Origin: an uncultured bacterium
GTDB taxonomy: Bacteria > Bacteroidota > Ignavibacteria > Kapaibacteriales > UBA2268
Direction: 5' to 3'
Assembly: GCA_937875295.1 (NCBI GenBank)
Contig: CALLXS010000054.1
Location: forward strand, 1 to 64,000
Length of the DNA: 64,000 bases
The position numbers and the translations under genes were made by a program. The notes under the pieces are model-generated. The model was not told where the DNA came from. It searched no databases and was given only the letters and a program-made list of their open reading frames with translations. Positions 25,772-33,795 of this stretch are shown piece after piece; positions within the stretch are counted from its first letter, which is position 1, and each line of letters begins with the position of its first letter.

Positions 25772-26111
25772 TGGAAATATAGCAGAATTAACGACTACTA
25801 TCGAAAAATTACACACAAATTGTAAAGAAATTTACAATTTGTGTGTAAATAATCAAGAACATCTTACAGAAATTTCTAAAGTATCAGAATTATTAGCCGA
25901 TAATAATGAATATATACAAATCATTAAATCATATAAAGAAATGGAAAATAATGATTTATATAATTCAATTATGAATGAAAAAGCTGATATAATTACTGAA
26001 ACTCTTGAGTTAAGTAAAAATATTAACGAAATTTTTAAAACTCAAAAAGACGTTAAAGCTGATAAAATTAAAAATATCAATCAAAAAAAAAACTTATTAA
26101 TATATAAATAG
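25758..26111 (+). CDS. Small helical flagellar chaperone, FlgN/FliT-like
   Basis: The 117-residue, all-helical, Lys/Asn/Glu-rich protein has heptad-like spacing (IAELTTTIEKLHTNCKEIYNL, ETLELSKNINEIFKTQ). There is no signal peptide or membrane segment. Size, helical content and place between flaG and flgM suggest a FlgN- or FliT-type export chaperone for hook-associated proteins, but I see no diagnostic motif. The ATG at 25758 overlaps the flaG end by 14 bases. A perfect 18-bp inverted repeat with a GAAA loop lies inside the coding region at codons 18-31, which is odd for a gene this short. Confidence 0.55.
   Translation: MQKSNGNIAELTTTIEKLHTNCKEIYNLCVNNQEHLTEISKVSELLADNNEYIQIIKSYKEMENNDLYNSIMNEKADIITETLELSKNINEIFKTQKDVKADKIKNINQKKNLLIYK
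25809..25848 (+). repeat. Perfect 18-bp inverted repeat with GAAA loop inside a CDS
   Basis: The left arm TTACACACAAATTGTAAA (25809-25826) and right arm TTTACAATTTGTGTGTAA (25831-25848) are fully complementary, separated only by GAAA. As RNA this is an 18-bp stem capped by a GNRA-type tetraloop. It begins 51 bases after the ATG of the FlgN/FliT-like gene and encodes LHTNCKEIYNLCV. There is no T tract after it, so it is not a classical terminator. Confidence 0.95.
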
Positions 26112-26121
26112 GGACAAAATA

Positions 26122-26397
26122 ATGGTAATCGACAATAACAGCTATATTAAAAATCAAATATCGAATATTAATTCTAATAATACTGCTCAAGTACAAAAAC
26201 AGCAATTGCAACAAGAGCAGTCTGCTACTAATGCTGCTATTACTGCTGTACCAGTGCAAAATCAAAAATTAGATAAACTCGAAATTTCTGAAACAGCTAA
26301 AAATTATAATCAAATATTTGATAAAGTGAAATCAGGTGAATATAATAAACCTGAGACTATCAATGCAGTTGCAAGAAAATTATCTAAATTAATATAA
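26122..26397 (+). CDS. flgM: Anti-sigma-28 factor FlgM-like
   Basis: The 91-residue protein has a disordered, Gln/Asn-rich first half and a C-terminal helical region with the FlgM pattern: LDKLEISETAKNYNQIFDKVKSGEYNKPETINAVARKLSKL. In FlgM proteins the same region reads D-V-IS--A------A---I---PE-R--KV--L. FlgM holds sigma-28 inactive until the hook is finished and is then exported. Its presence 4 kb from a strong sigma-28 promoter is coherent. It lies ten bases after the FlgN/FliT-like gene, as flgM often neighbours flgN. The assignment rests on short similarity and context. Confidence 0.7.
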   Translation: MVIDNNSYIKNQISNINSNNTAQVQKQQLQQEQSATNAAITAVPVQNQKLDKLEISETAKNYNQIFDKVKSGEYNKPETINAVARKLSKLI

Positions 26398-26440
26398 TTT
26401 AGAATTTAAAAAACAAATACAAAAAATACAATGTATACAC

Positions 26441-26485
26441 AGGGTCATTTTATTAATTTTAATATTATAATTGACCCTTATTTTA
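26441..26485 (+). terminator. Terminator after flgM
   Basis: The stem AGGGTCA (26441-26447) / TGACCCT (26472-26478) has a long AT-rich loop and is followed by TATTTTAT. It closes the late flagellar group before ssb. Confidence 0.65.
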
Positions 26486-26525
26486 TATAAAAATTTAAAA
26501 TAGCAAATGAAGGGATTAAATATTT

Positions 26526-27017
26526 ATGTCTAGAACATTAAACAAAGTTATGTTGATAGGGAATGTAGGAAAAGAACCTGAATTAAAGTACACTCCGAGC
26601 GGTATCCCAGTTACTTCATTTAGGTTAGCTACTTCAGAGACTTGGAAAGATAAAGACGGCTCTGCTAAAGAACATACAGATTGGCATACTATTGTAGCTT
26701 GGAGAGGACTAGCTGAAGTCATCAACAAACTAGTTACAAAAGGCTCACGCGTTTATATCGAAGGACGCATTCAAACTCGCACATTCGACGATAAAAACGG
26801 TACTAAAAGATATGTAGTAGAAATATTAGCTGATAATATGCTGATATTAGAACAAAAGAAATCTAAAGACGATATAGAAAATTTAGATTCTGAATATTTC
26901 TCTAGCTCTTCAAGCGAAAATGAAAGCTTCGAATTAGATGATTTTAATGATGATTTGTTCTTAACAAATAATCAAGAAGATTTAAATGCTGATGATGATT
27001 CATCATTTAAATTTTAG
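26526..27017 (+). CDS. ssb: Single-stranded DNA-binding protein
   Basis: The 163-residue protein has a complete OB fold: LNKVMLIGNVGKEPELKYTPSGIPVTSFRLATSE, TDWHTIVAWRGLAEV, and KGSRVYIEGRIQTRTF. A roughly 45-residue acidic, disordered tail follows. It coats ssDNA during replication and repair and recruits partners through the C-terminal tip. That tip usually reads D-D-D-I-P-F; here it is DDDSSFKF, so the proline is missing and the last two residues are Lys-Phe. The gene is flanked by hairpin terminators and is therefore probably monocistronic. AAGGG stands ten or so bases before the ATG. Confidence 0.95.
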   Translation: MSRTLNKVMLIGNVGKEPELKYTPSGIPVTSFRLATSETWKDKDGSAKEHTDWHTIVAWRGLAEVINKLVTKGSRVYIEGRIQTRTFDDKNGTKRYVVEILADNMLILEQKKSKDDIENLDSEYFSSSSSENESFELDDFNDDLFLTNNQEDLNADDDSSFKF

Positions 27018-27084
27018 ATTAATCATATTTTAAATATAAAGAGATAATTATTATTTTAAATTCTCAAAAAAAAATGGTAATTTT

Positions 27085-27126
27085 AAAGCCCTTAATTATT
27101 ATATAATTATGGGCTTAATTTTTATT
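27085..27126 (+). terminator. Terminator after ssb
   Basis: The stem AAAGCCCTTAATTA / TAATTATGGGCTT with a short loop is followed by AATTTTTATTT. It separates ssb from the MCE-domain gene. Confidence 0.8.
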
Positions 27127-27153
27127 TATGTAATTTCCTAATTTTAAAATAAG

Positions 27154-28098
27154 ATGCAAGACAAACGCTCCGCTGAAATTAAAGTAGGATTAGTGTCTTT
27201 AGTCGCTCTAATACTACTTGTATTGGGGATTATACTTGGAAAAGGCTTGAGCATAAGCAATGCTAATCAAGTAAAATTTAGATTTCCTAATTCCGGTGGT
27301 ATTCAGACCGGTAGCCCAGTAACGATTAATGGTGTAAGTAGGGGCACTGTTTCATCAATAGAAAATGATAATGGAAGCGTACTAATTAAAGCAGATTTAA
27401 AAAATGTCGAAGATATTTTTTCTGATGCAACTGCTAAAATCTCAATGATGGAATTAACTGGCGGAAGAAAAATTGAAATGAATCCGGGTATATCAAAGAT
27501 AAAATTTGATAAAAATAATGAAATTATTGGAATTACAAACCCAGATTTCTCTGATTTATTAGGTATGTTAGGAAGTTTGTCAGATGGATTGACTAATACT
27601 CTAGATAAGTTGGATTCTGTAGCATCTTCTGTAAATATTATGTTTGCTGATGGTGAAATCAATAAAAAAATTAGATCTTCGCTAAGCAATACTGAAAGCT
27701 TGACAAATGATTTGCATCAGCTCCTATCTAATAATAAAAATAATATTAATTCTGCAATTAATGACCTAAAAACAATTTCTAACGAATTGAAATCAAGTGT
27801 CCAAGCAAATGAACCTAAAATATCAAAAATAGTTGATAATATTGATGCAAAAATAAATGAGCTAAGCAAAATATTTAATAAAGCAGAAAATGGACTCGCA
27901 AATATTGAGAATCTATCAAAGGATTTAAATAGTATTTTAAGTGATATTAAAACAGGAAATGGAACTCTAAATAAGTTAATTTATGATAAAAAGTTTTCTA
28001 ACCAATTAGATACAACTCTGAGAAATCTTAATATTTTAATGAAAAATATTGATAAAAAGGGCCTAAATGCAAATGTGCGATTAGGTGTAAGAGATTAA
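27154..28098 (+). CDS. MlaD-family (MCE domain) lipid-transport protein
   Basis: The 314-residue protein has an N-terminal transmembrane helix (about 10-30, VGLVSLVALILLVLGIILG). It is followed by one MCE domain (about 38-115, VKFRFPNSGGIQTGSPVTINGVSRGTV, then MELTGGRKIEMNPG). The rest is a long helical region with repeated L-N-L / I-L spacing (SDGLTNTLDKLDSV, LNKLIYDKKF) that would form the coiled tube typical of periplasmic MCE proteins. These are substrate-binding parts of ABC systems moving lipids across the envelope. The usual MlaE and MlaF partners are not adjacent. It lies 22 bases before aspS and may share its transcript. Confidence 0.88.
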   Translation: MQDKRSAEIKVGLVSLVALILLVLGIILGKGLSISNANQVKFRFPNSGGIQTGSPVTINGVSRGTVSSIENDNGSVLIKADLKNVEDIFSDATAKISMMELTGGRKIEMNPGISKIKFDKNNEIIGITNPDFSDLLGMLGSLSDGLTNTLDKLDSVASSVNIMFADGEINKKIRSSLSNTESLTNDLHQLLSNNKNNINSAINDLKTISNELKSSVQANEPKISKIVDNIDAKINELSKIFNKAENGLANIENLSKDLNSILSDIKTGNGTLNKLIYDKKFSNQLDTTLRNLNILMKNIDKKGLNANVRLGVRD

Positions 28099-28120
28099 AT
28101 TTAACAAGGATATAAATTAA

Positions 28121-29893
28121 ATGAACTTCTTAAAAAGAACTATGCTATGCGGAGAACCACGAGACTCGCATATTGGGAAAAATGTTATTTTAAATGGATG
28201 GGTGCAAAATGTACGTAATCTCGGTGGCTTAATTTTTATTGATTTAAGAGATAGAAATGGACTAATGCAATTAGTAATCGAACCTGAAAATCAAAAAGAA
28301 TTAGCTGAAAGAGCTACAGAACTAAAACAGGAATACGTTATTTGGGCTAAAGGGGATATCCGTAAAAGAGAAAAATCAAATGAAAAAATGCCCACAGGAC
28401 TCGTGGAAATGCTTGTGCAAGATTATGGGATCATTAATAAAGCAGAATTACCACCATTTGAGATCTTGAATGATATAGAGACAAGTGAAGAAATAAAATT
28501 GCAATATAGATACTTAGATCTACGCAGACCTGTTTTATTGAATAAATTTGTTGTAAGAAATAAAGTATATCAGATCTTACATCAATATTATTATGAAAAT
28601 AATTTCTTGGAAGTTGAAACCCCTGTTTTAATGAAATCCACTCCTGAAGGAGCGAGAGATTTCCTTGTACCTAGTAGGATAAATAAAGGTAAATTCTATG
28701 CATTGCCACAATCTCCACAATTATATAAGCAAATATTGATGATTTCTGGTTTTGATAGATATATGCAAATTGTGAAGTGCTTCCGAGATGAAGATTTGCG
28801 ATCTGATAGACAGCCTGAATTTACTCAGGTAGATGTAGAAATGTCTTTCGTGGATATTGATGATGTGCTATCAATGACTGAGGGCTTAATCAAAAGAATT
28901 TGGAAAGAAGTATTAGGTATAGAAATTGAAAATAAATTCAAAAGAATGACTTATGTCGAAGCAATGAGTCGCTACGGTAGCGACAAACCCGATTTGCGAT
29001 ATGATTTAGAATTAAAAGATATAACGGAAGTAGTGAAAAATTGTGGATTCTCCGTTTTTAAAGATAATATAAGCAATGGAGGAAATGTAGCTGTTCTAAA
29101 TGCAAAGGGATGTGCTGATTTCTCTAGAAAAAAAATAGATGAATTAACTAATTTAGCTAAAAAATATGGTGCAAAGGGATTAGCTTGGATGAAATTTGAA
29201 AATGGTGAAATTAATTCACCAATTGCAAAATTTTTACAAGAAAATGAAATAAATGAAATTAAAAACATTGCACATGCTGAAAATGGAGATTTGCTTTTAT
29301 TTGTCTCAGACAAATGGACTAAAACTTATACTATACTCGGCGCTTTGAGAATAGAAATTGCAAAATTAAGTGGAATTTATGAAAAAATTAAAAATGATTA
29401 TTCTTTTCATTGGGTTACCGAGTTTCCGCTATTTGAGTATGATGAAGAAAGTAATAGGTATGTAGCAATGCACCATGCATTTACTTCTCCTATGGATGAA
29501 GATGTAGAATTATTAAATACTGCACCTGATAAAGCTCGAGCTAAAGCTTATGATTTAGTTATTAATGGTGCCGAATTGGGTGGTGGAAGTATAAGAATAC
29601 ATGACTCAAAGGTACAACAGAAAATCTTTGAGTTAATGAATCTAGGTCCGGAAGAAATTGAAAGCAAATTTGGATTCTTTACAAAAGCATTAAAATATGG
29701 CGCACCTCCTCACGGTGGAATTGCCCTTGGATTAGATAGAATTATTATGACCTTATGCAATACTGATAATATTCGAGATGTAATTGCATTTCCAAAAACT
29801 ACAAGTGGGCTATCTCTTATGGATGGATGCCCATCGGCAGTTGATATCAAGCAATTAAATGAATTATCAATTAATGTGATAAAAGAAAAATAA
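28121..29893 (+). CDS. aspS: Aspartyl-tRNA synthetase
   Basis: This 590-residue class II synthetase is of the bacterial type. An N-terminal OB-fold anticodon domain (NGWVQNVRNLGGLIFIDLRDRNG) is followed by motif 1 (LEVETPVLMKSTPEGARDFLVPSR) and motif 2 (FRDEDLRSDRQPEFTQVD). A GAD insertion comes at about 300-410, and motif 3 is GALGLDRI-like (GIALGLDRIIMTL). The residue before GG in the RNLGG loop is Leu, where non-discriminating bacterial enzymes tend to have His, so a tRNA-Asp-specific enzyme is suggested; this is a tentative inference. It follows the MCE gene by 22 bases and ends before a hairpin terminator. Confidence 0.97.
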   Translation: MNFLKRTMLCGEPRDSHIGKNVILNGWVQNVRNLGGLIFIDLRDRNGLMQLVIEPENQKELAERATELKQEYVIWAKGDIRKREKSNEKMPTGLVEMLVQDYGIINKAELPPFEILNDIETSEEIKLQYRYLDLRRPVLLNKFVVRNKVYQILHQYYYENNFLEVETPVLMKSTPEGARDFLVPSRINKGKFYALPQSPQLYKQILMISGFDRYMQIVKCFRDEDLRSDRQPEFTQVDVEMSFVDIDDVLSMTEGLIKRIWKEVLGIEIENKFKRMTYVEAMSRYGSDKPDLRYDLELKDITEVVKNCGFSVFKDNISNGGNVAVLNAKGCADFSRKKIDELTNLAKKYGAKGLAWMKFENGEINSPIAKFLQENEINEIKNIAHAENGDLLLFVSDKWTKTYTILGALRIEIAKLSGIYEKIKNDYSFHWVTEFPLFEYDEESNRYVAMHHAFTSPMDEDVELLNTAPDKARAKAYDLVINGAELGGGSIRIHDSKVQQKIFELMNLGPEEIESKFGFFTKALKYGAPPHGGIALGLDRIIMTLCNTDNIRDVIAFPKTTSGLSLMDGCPSAVDIKQLNELSINVIKEK

Positions 29894-29913
29894 TTACTTA
29901 ATTTAAGAAAATT

Positions 29914-29950
29914 AAAAGCACTTGTAAATATTTTATAAGTGCTTTTTTCT
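29914..29950 (+). terminator. Terminator after aspS
   Basis: The stem AAAAGCACTT / AAGTGCTTTT with a loop of about 13 bases runs into TTTTTT. The methyltransferase gene ends on the opposite strand 55 bases on, so the hairpin may serve both. Confidence 0.85.
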
Positions 29951-30005
29951 TATCACATTAACAACTAAGACTGAGAACATTGTTGTTATAAAATAAAATA
30001 GAACG

Positions 30006-31124
30006 CTAAAAATCATTTGGCAAAACAGTATTTTCGAGACTTCGTGATGAAAAAATATATCTATCACCACACATAAATCCTAAGTCACCCCAATCGACAT
30101 TATTTAATTTATCCTTGAGTAATACTAAATCAGCATCTTGGTTGCGTGGAAATATTCCTAATATAGAGCCATCATAATTATTGCATTCGTTAAGGAAAAA
30201 TGGATTTTTTGTTCGTGTCTTGCAATTCACATAAATTCTTTTTTGATTACTTTTATATAATAGTCTGCCCCACATCCACCAATTTGATTCATTGAATTTT
30301 TTTATTTTCCGATTTATCAATTGATCTTTGTATTGCAAAAGGTGTTTATGAGGATAATTATAAATCATCTTTTGTAGTTTACCAGTTTTTACGGTGCTTG
30401 ATGTAATGAAATCTAAATTACCAAATTCATCAGATTCAAAAGCATAATCTAATCCACTTACAGCTCCAACTTTAACGAAAAAGTAATCGCTAAAACTCTT
30501 GTTATATGTTTTTTCAGAAACAATTAGTTGTCCATTTATATTAAGGAAATGTTCATTATTATTAGTTTTTCGCGAAAAATTCCCTTTTTCAAATCTCCAG
30601 ACAATACAATTTGGAGAAAATTTATTGAATATTTTTTTATCTCCAAAATCAATTAAATCAGTAATAGTACCTCTTTCATAAATATAATCATTAAGATCAA
30701 GTGAAGAAGTAGCTTTCATAAAATCTCTAGGTGTGATGAAAATGAGTTCTCCTCCATCATTTAGGTGATCTATACATTTTTCTATAAAAAAAAGATATAA
30801 ATTTGACCTTTCATCAAACATAACTGAATTAAATTTACTAATTGTACTATGTGGAATATCTTGATATCTAACAAAAGGCGGATTACCTATAATTGTATCA
30901 AATTTTTCTGTAATTGGATAATCAAAAAAATCCATATTTAAAGCATAGTCTGGACAAATTGTAGCATCAATTTCAATTGCTACTGCATCTGGTAGTAAAT
31001 TAGAAAACCGCCCATTCCCACAAGAAGGTTCTAAAATTCTGCCATTATTTCGTCTGAAAGATAGCATCAGATGAACAATTTCAGTAGGAGTGAAGATTTG
31101 CCCAAAATTAATTATTTTATCCAA
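30006..31124 (-). CDS. Orphan adenine-N6 DNA methyltransferase, TaqI-like
   Basis: The 372-residue protein has gamma-class amino-methyltransferase order. It starts with a motif X-like FGQIFTPTEIVHLMLSF, then motif I ILEPSCGNGRF (about 34-44, SAM binding) and motif IV GNPPFVRYQ (about 78-86, catalytic NPPF). FITPRDFMKA follows. The C-terminal 170 residues, with W-rich stretches (NWWMWGRLL), are a likely target-recognition domain. The length is near M.TaqI (421). No restriction gene is beside it; neighbours are aspS and rpmG. The start is TTG at 31124; upstream, the frame closes within nine bases of possible codons and no ATG fits. It probably marks DNA for regulation or protects against an enzyme encoded elsewhere. 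Confidence 0.82.
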   Translation of the reverse strand: MDKIINFGQIFTPTEIVHLMLSFRRNNGRILEPSCGNGRFSNLLPDAVAIEIDATICPDYALNMDFFDYPITEKFDTIIGNPPFVRYQDIPHSTISKFNSVMFDERSNLYLFFIEKCIDHLNDGGELIFITPRDFMKATSSLDLNDYIYERGTITDLIDFGDKKIFNKFSPNCIVWRFEKGNFSRKTNNNEHFLNINGQLIVSEKTYNKSFSDYFFVKVGAVSGLDYAFESDEFGNLDFITSSTVKTGKLQKMIYNYPHKHLLQYKDQLINRKIKKFNESNWWMWGRLLYKSNQKRIYVNCKTRTKNPFFLNECNNYDGSILGIFPRNQDADLVLLKDKLNNVDWGDLGFMCGDRYIFSSRSLENTVLPNDF

Positions 31125-31245
31125 CTTTATACAGAATTACTTAATTTTTAAAAAAATTTTAAAAAAAAAAAATTTAAGAAAAGTTAAATTAAATTCCAAA
31201 TTATTTTTAGTAAAGTTTAAGAAATAATATCTTTTTTAATAATTA

Positions 31246-31277
31246 TTTGGTATTTGACTAAAAAATCATTAATTTTG
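31246..31277 (+). promoter_or_regulatory. Bacteroidota-type promoter of rpmG
   Basis: TTTG at 31246-31249 and TAATTTTG at 31270-31277 match the -33 (TTTG) and -7 (TAnnTTTG) elements of the Bacteroidota primary sigma factor, with 20 bases between them. The expected start would be about 35 bases before the rpmG ATG. This is the clearest primary-sigma promoter I see in the window. Confidence 0.6.
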
Positions 31278-31317
31278 TAGTCCTATAAAATAAAAATAAT
31301 TTTTCGGAGATAGAAAA

Positions 31318-31497
31318 ATGGCAAAAAAAGAAGCAAGAAATATTATTACTTTAGAATGTACTGAAGCTAAAAAAGAAGGCAAACCAGCTTCAAGATACAC
31401 TACTACTAAGAATAAACAAAATACACCAGAGCGTATTGAACTTAAGAAATACAATCCTTTCTTACGTCGTCATACTGTTCATAAAGAAATTCGTTAA
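31318..31497 (+). CDS. rpmG: Ribosomal protein L33 (bL33), Cys-poor form
   Basis: The 59-residue protein begins [20 protein letters not shown] and ends [12 protein letters not shown], the bL33 pattern with [20 protein letters not shown] in the middle. It is a component of the large ribosomal subunit near the E site. Zinc-binding L33 has two C-x-x-C pairs; here only the first Cys (ECTEA) remains and the second pair is replaced by NPFL, so zinc cannot be bound in the usual way. Such C-minus forms are known and normal in many bacteria. GGAGA lies eight bases before the ATG at 31318. It stands alone, with its own promoter and terminator. Confidence 0.93.
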   Translation: MAKKEARNIITLECTEAKKEGKPASRYTTTKNKQNTPERIELKKYNPFLRRHTVHKEIR

Positions 31498-31572
31498 TTC
31501 TCTTTAGTATAATATTAATCCTTATATTTCGGATAAATATTTCTTTTTATAAAAGAAAAATTTAAATAAATT

Positions 31573-31613
31573 AAATCTACTTTAAATTTTATTAATTTGA
31601 AGTAGATTTTTAT
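31573..31613 (+). terminator. Terminator after rpmG
   Basis: The stem AAATCTACTT / AAGTAGATTT with an AT loop is followed by TTTATTATT. The 279 bases between rpmG and the next gene hold nothing else that I recognise. Confidence 0.75.
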
Positions 31614-31776
31614 TATTAACAGCTTAATTATCGCTCAATATCATTAAAATGATTGAATTATTTAAGATATTTTTTTTATTTCTGAATAATTGCTTATTTT
31701 AGCAATTCATATTTTTTATAAAATTTAAATAAATTTTATTTATACATACGGAAGTAATAGACTCATAAATAAATAA

Positions 31777-33186
31777 ATGAATATATTATTAGTAGATGAC
31801 AATAAAGACTTCACCGCTACTCTTAGCGATTTAATTCAATCATTTGGATATTCTACTACATCAATAAATCACCCCGAAGAAGCAATTAACTTTCTCGCTA
31901 TCAATAATAATAATATAAATTGTATATTGTTAGATATTGAGTTCGGAAATGATGTAGCTATGAATGGCATCGATGTATTAGAGCATTGTAGAAAAAATTA
32001 TTTTTCGATACCTGTTGTAATGATTAGCGGAAAAGGAACAATTGAAACTGCAGTTAAAGCAACCAAATTAGGTGCAGCGAATTTCATAGAAAAAAGCATC
32101 TTAACTAAAGAAAAATTAAAAGAAGTACTAGAAAGCGTAGTAAAAGATTTTGCTAAAAAGGAAGAATCAGCTGAGATTATTAAATTGCTCGAATCTCAAG
32201 GAATTATATCAAAAAGTAAGGCAATGGTAGAGCTTGGAGATTCTATTATTAGATATGGCAGAACCGATTTAAATGTTTTAGTTACCGGTGAGACAGGTAC
32301 AGGTAAAAAGCTTGTGGCACAAGCTATTCATAGCTTTAGTCGCAGAAATAAATCTTCTTTTGTAACTGTAGATATTCCAAATATACCGAGAGAACTATTC
32401 CAAAGTGAATTATTTGGTCATATTAAAGGCTCATTCTCTGGTGCTTCAGAGACTAAGAAAGGGCTATTCCAGCAAGCTAATCGAGGTACAATATTTTTAG
32501 ATGAAATTGGCGATCTATCGCCTGAACTGCAATCAAATTTGCTTATTCCTATTGAAGAGCGTACTGTGCGAAAAGTTGGCTCTATTGAGTCAGAAGAAAT
32601 TGATGTAAGATTTATATCTGCGACAGATAAAGATTTAATAGCAGGTATTCAAAGTGGAAAATTTCGCGAACAACTATTTCACAGATTAAGAGAATGTGGT
32701 ATAAATATTCCACCGCTCAGGGAAAGAAAAGATGATATTCCCGGTATAATTAATCATTATGTAAAAAGACATAATCAGGAATTTAACGAAGCAAGAGAAA
32801 TTTCCTCTTCAGCAATTGGTTATATGATTGATCAAGAATGGAGTGGAAATGTTAGAGAATTAGCAAGTGTAGTACGCGTTGTATTACAAACTGCTTCAAG
32901 CGACATAATTGAAGCAAACGACATAAGCAAACTTATATCTAATAATATTAATAAGCAATCACATAATATCAGCATTGAATTAAATAATGAGTCCGTTCTC
33001 AAACCAAATCGCACTCTAAAAGAAGATTTGGCAGAACTCGATAAATTAAAAATTATTAAGACGCTCGAAATGACCAAAGGAAATGTAAGCAAAGCTGCAG
33101 CACTTTTGGATATCAGTAGAGAAACACTTCATAATAAAATCAGAAAATACGAAATAAATACTCAAGAATTTAGGAAAAGATCCTAA
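31777..33186 (+). CDS. NtrC-family response regulator (sigma-54 activator type)
   Basis: The 469-residue protein has three domains. The receiver (1-125) has acidic pocket Asp7/Asp8, phospho-acceptor Asp53 (ILLDIEFG), Ser84 and Lys106. The AAA+ domain (about 145-375) has Walker A GETGTGKK (171-178), Walker B TIFLDE (238-243), sensor ISATDKDL and the arginine stretch REQLFHRLRECGINIPPLRERKDDI. The Fis-type helix-turn-helix is at the C-terminus (GNVSKAAALLDISRETLHNKIRKYEI). The sigma-54 contact loop is GSFSGA (218-223) where most activators have GAFTGA. It is transcribed alone, 58 bases before pyrE. A regulator of this type could control the flagellar operon at 39 kb, which has a sigma-54-like site, but that is inference. 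Confidence 0.92.
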   Translation: MNILLVDDNKDFTATLSDLIQSFGYSTTSINHPEEAINFLAINNNNINCILLDIEFGNDVAMNGIDVLEHCRKNYFSIPVVMISGKGTIETAVKATKLGAANFIEKSILTKEKLKEVLESVVKDFAKKEESAEIIKLLESQGIISKSKAMVELGDSIIRYGRTDLNVLVTGETGTGKKLVAQAIHSFSRRNKSSFVTVDIPNIPRELFQSELFGHIKGSFSGASETKKGLFQQANRGTIFLDEIGDLSPELQSNLLIPIEERTVRKVGSIESEEIDVRFISATDKDLIAGIQSGKFREQLFHRLRECGINIPPLRERKDDIPGIINHYVKRHNQEFNEAREISSSAIGYMIDQEWSGNVRELASVVRVVLQTASSDIIEANDISKLISNNINKQSHNISIELNNESVLKPNRTLKEDLAELDKLKIIKTLEMTKGNVSKAAALLDISRETLHNKIRKYEINTQEFRKRS

Positions 33187-33243
33187 ATATATTTATTAAA
33201 TTTGAAAAATCATTATAACTATATTAAATAAATTTTAAATCAA

Positions 33244-33768
33244 ATGAACAGACAAGAATTAGCAAAAGCAATTTATGAAGTGTCTCACATTACCGGTGTG
33301 TTTAAACTTCGCTCAGGTATTGAATCAAATGAATATTTCGATAAATATAGATTCGAAAGTAACCCAAAAATTTTGCAAGCAATTGCTAAACAAATGGTAA
33401 GTCTTATTCCTACTGGAATAGATTACCTCGCTGGATTAGAGATGGGCGGAATTCCTATTGCTTCCTTACTTTCAATTGAAACAGGTATTCCTGCTGTTTT
33501 TATCCGCAAAACTCCAAAAGAATATGGCACTTGCCAATTTGTAGAGGGAGCTTTAGTGCAAGGGAAGAAATTACTTATTATTGAAGATGTAGTTACCAGT
33601 GGTGGACAGATAATTATTAGTACAAATGATTTACGTAATGAAGGAGCAATTATCGACCAAGCAATTTGTGTGATAGATAGAGAAGCTGGAGGAAAAGATA
33701 ATTTGATGAAATCAAATATTACGCTTAATGCACTATTTAATATGAATGACCTAAAACCAAAGAAATAG
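33244..33768 (+). CDS. pyrE: Orotate phosphoribosyltransferase
   Basis: It forms orotidine-5'-phosphate from orotate and PRPP in pyrimidine synthesis. The 174-residue length is at the short end for the family. The PRPP motif is LIIEDVVTSGGQI (111-123). KLRSG-ESNEYFD near the N-terminus binds the ring region, with Lys and the FIRKTPKEYGT loop contributing to the active site. An archaeal-like short form or a related transferase is possible, but no purine-specific motif is seen. It follows the response regulator by 57 bases. Confidence 0.88.
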   Translation: MNRQELAKAIYEVSHITGVFKLRSGIESNEYFDKYRFESNPKILQAIAKQMVSLIPTGIDYLAGLEMGGIPIASLLSIETGIPAVFIRKTPKEYGTCQFVEGALVQGKKLLIIEDVVTSGGQIIISTNDLRNEGAIIDQAICVIDREAGGKDNLMKSNITLNALFNMNDLKPKK

Positions 33769-33776
33769 GTTTTTTC
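33753..33776 (+). terminator. Terminator overlapping the pyrE stop codon
   Basis: AAAACC (33753-33758) pairs with GGTTTT (33768-33773), and the loop contains most of the TAG stop of pyrE. A T run follows. The stem is short, so I rate it only fair. Confidence 0.5.
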
Positions 33777-33795
33777 TTATTCTAAATTTATTAAT

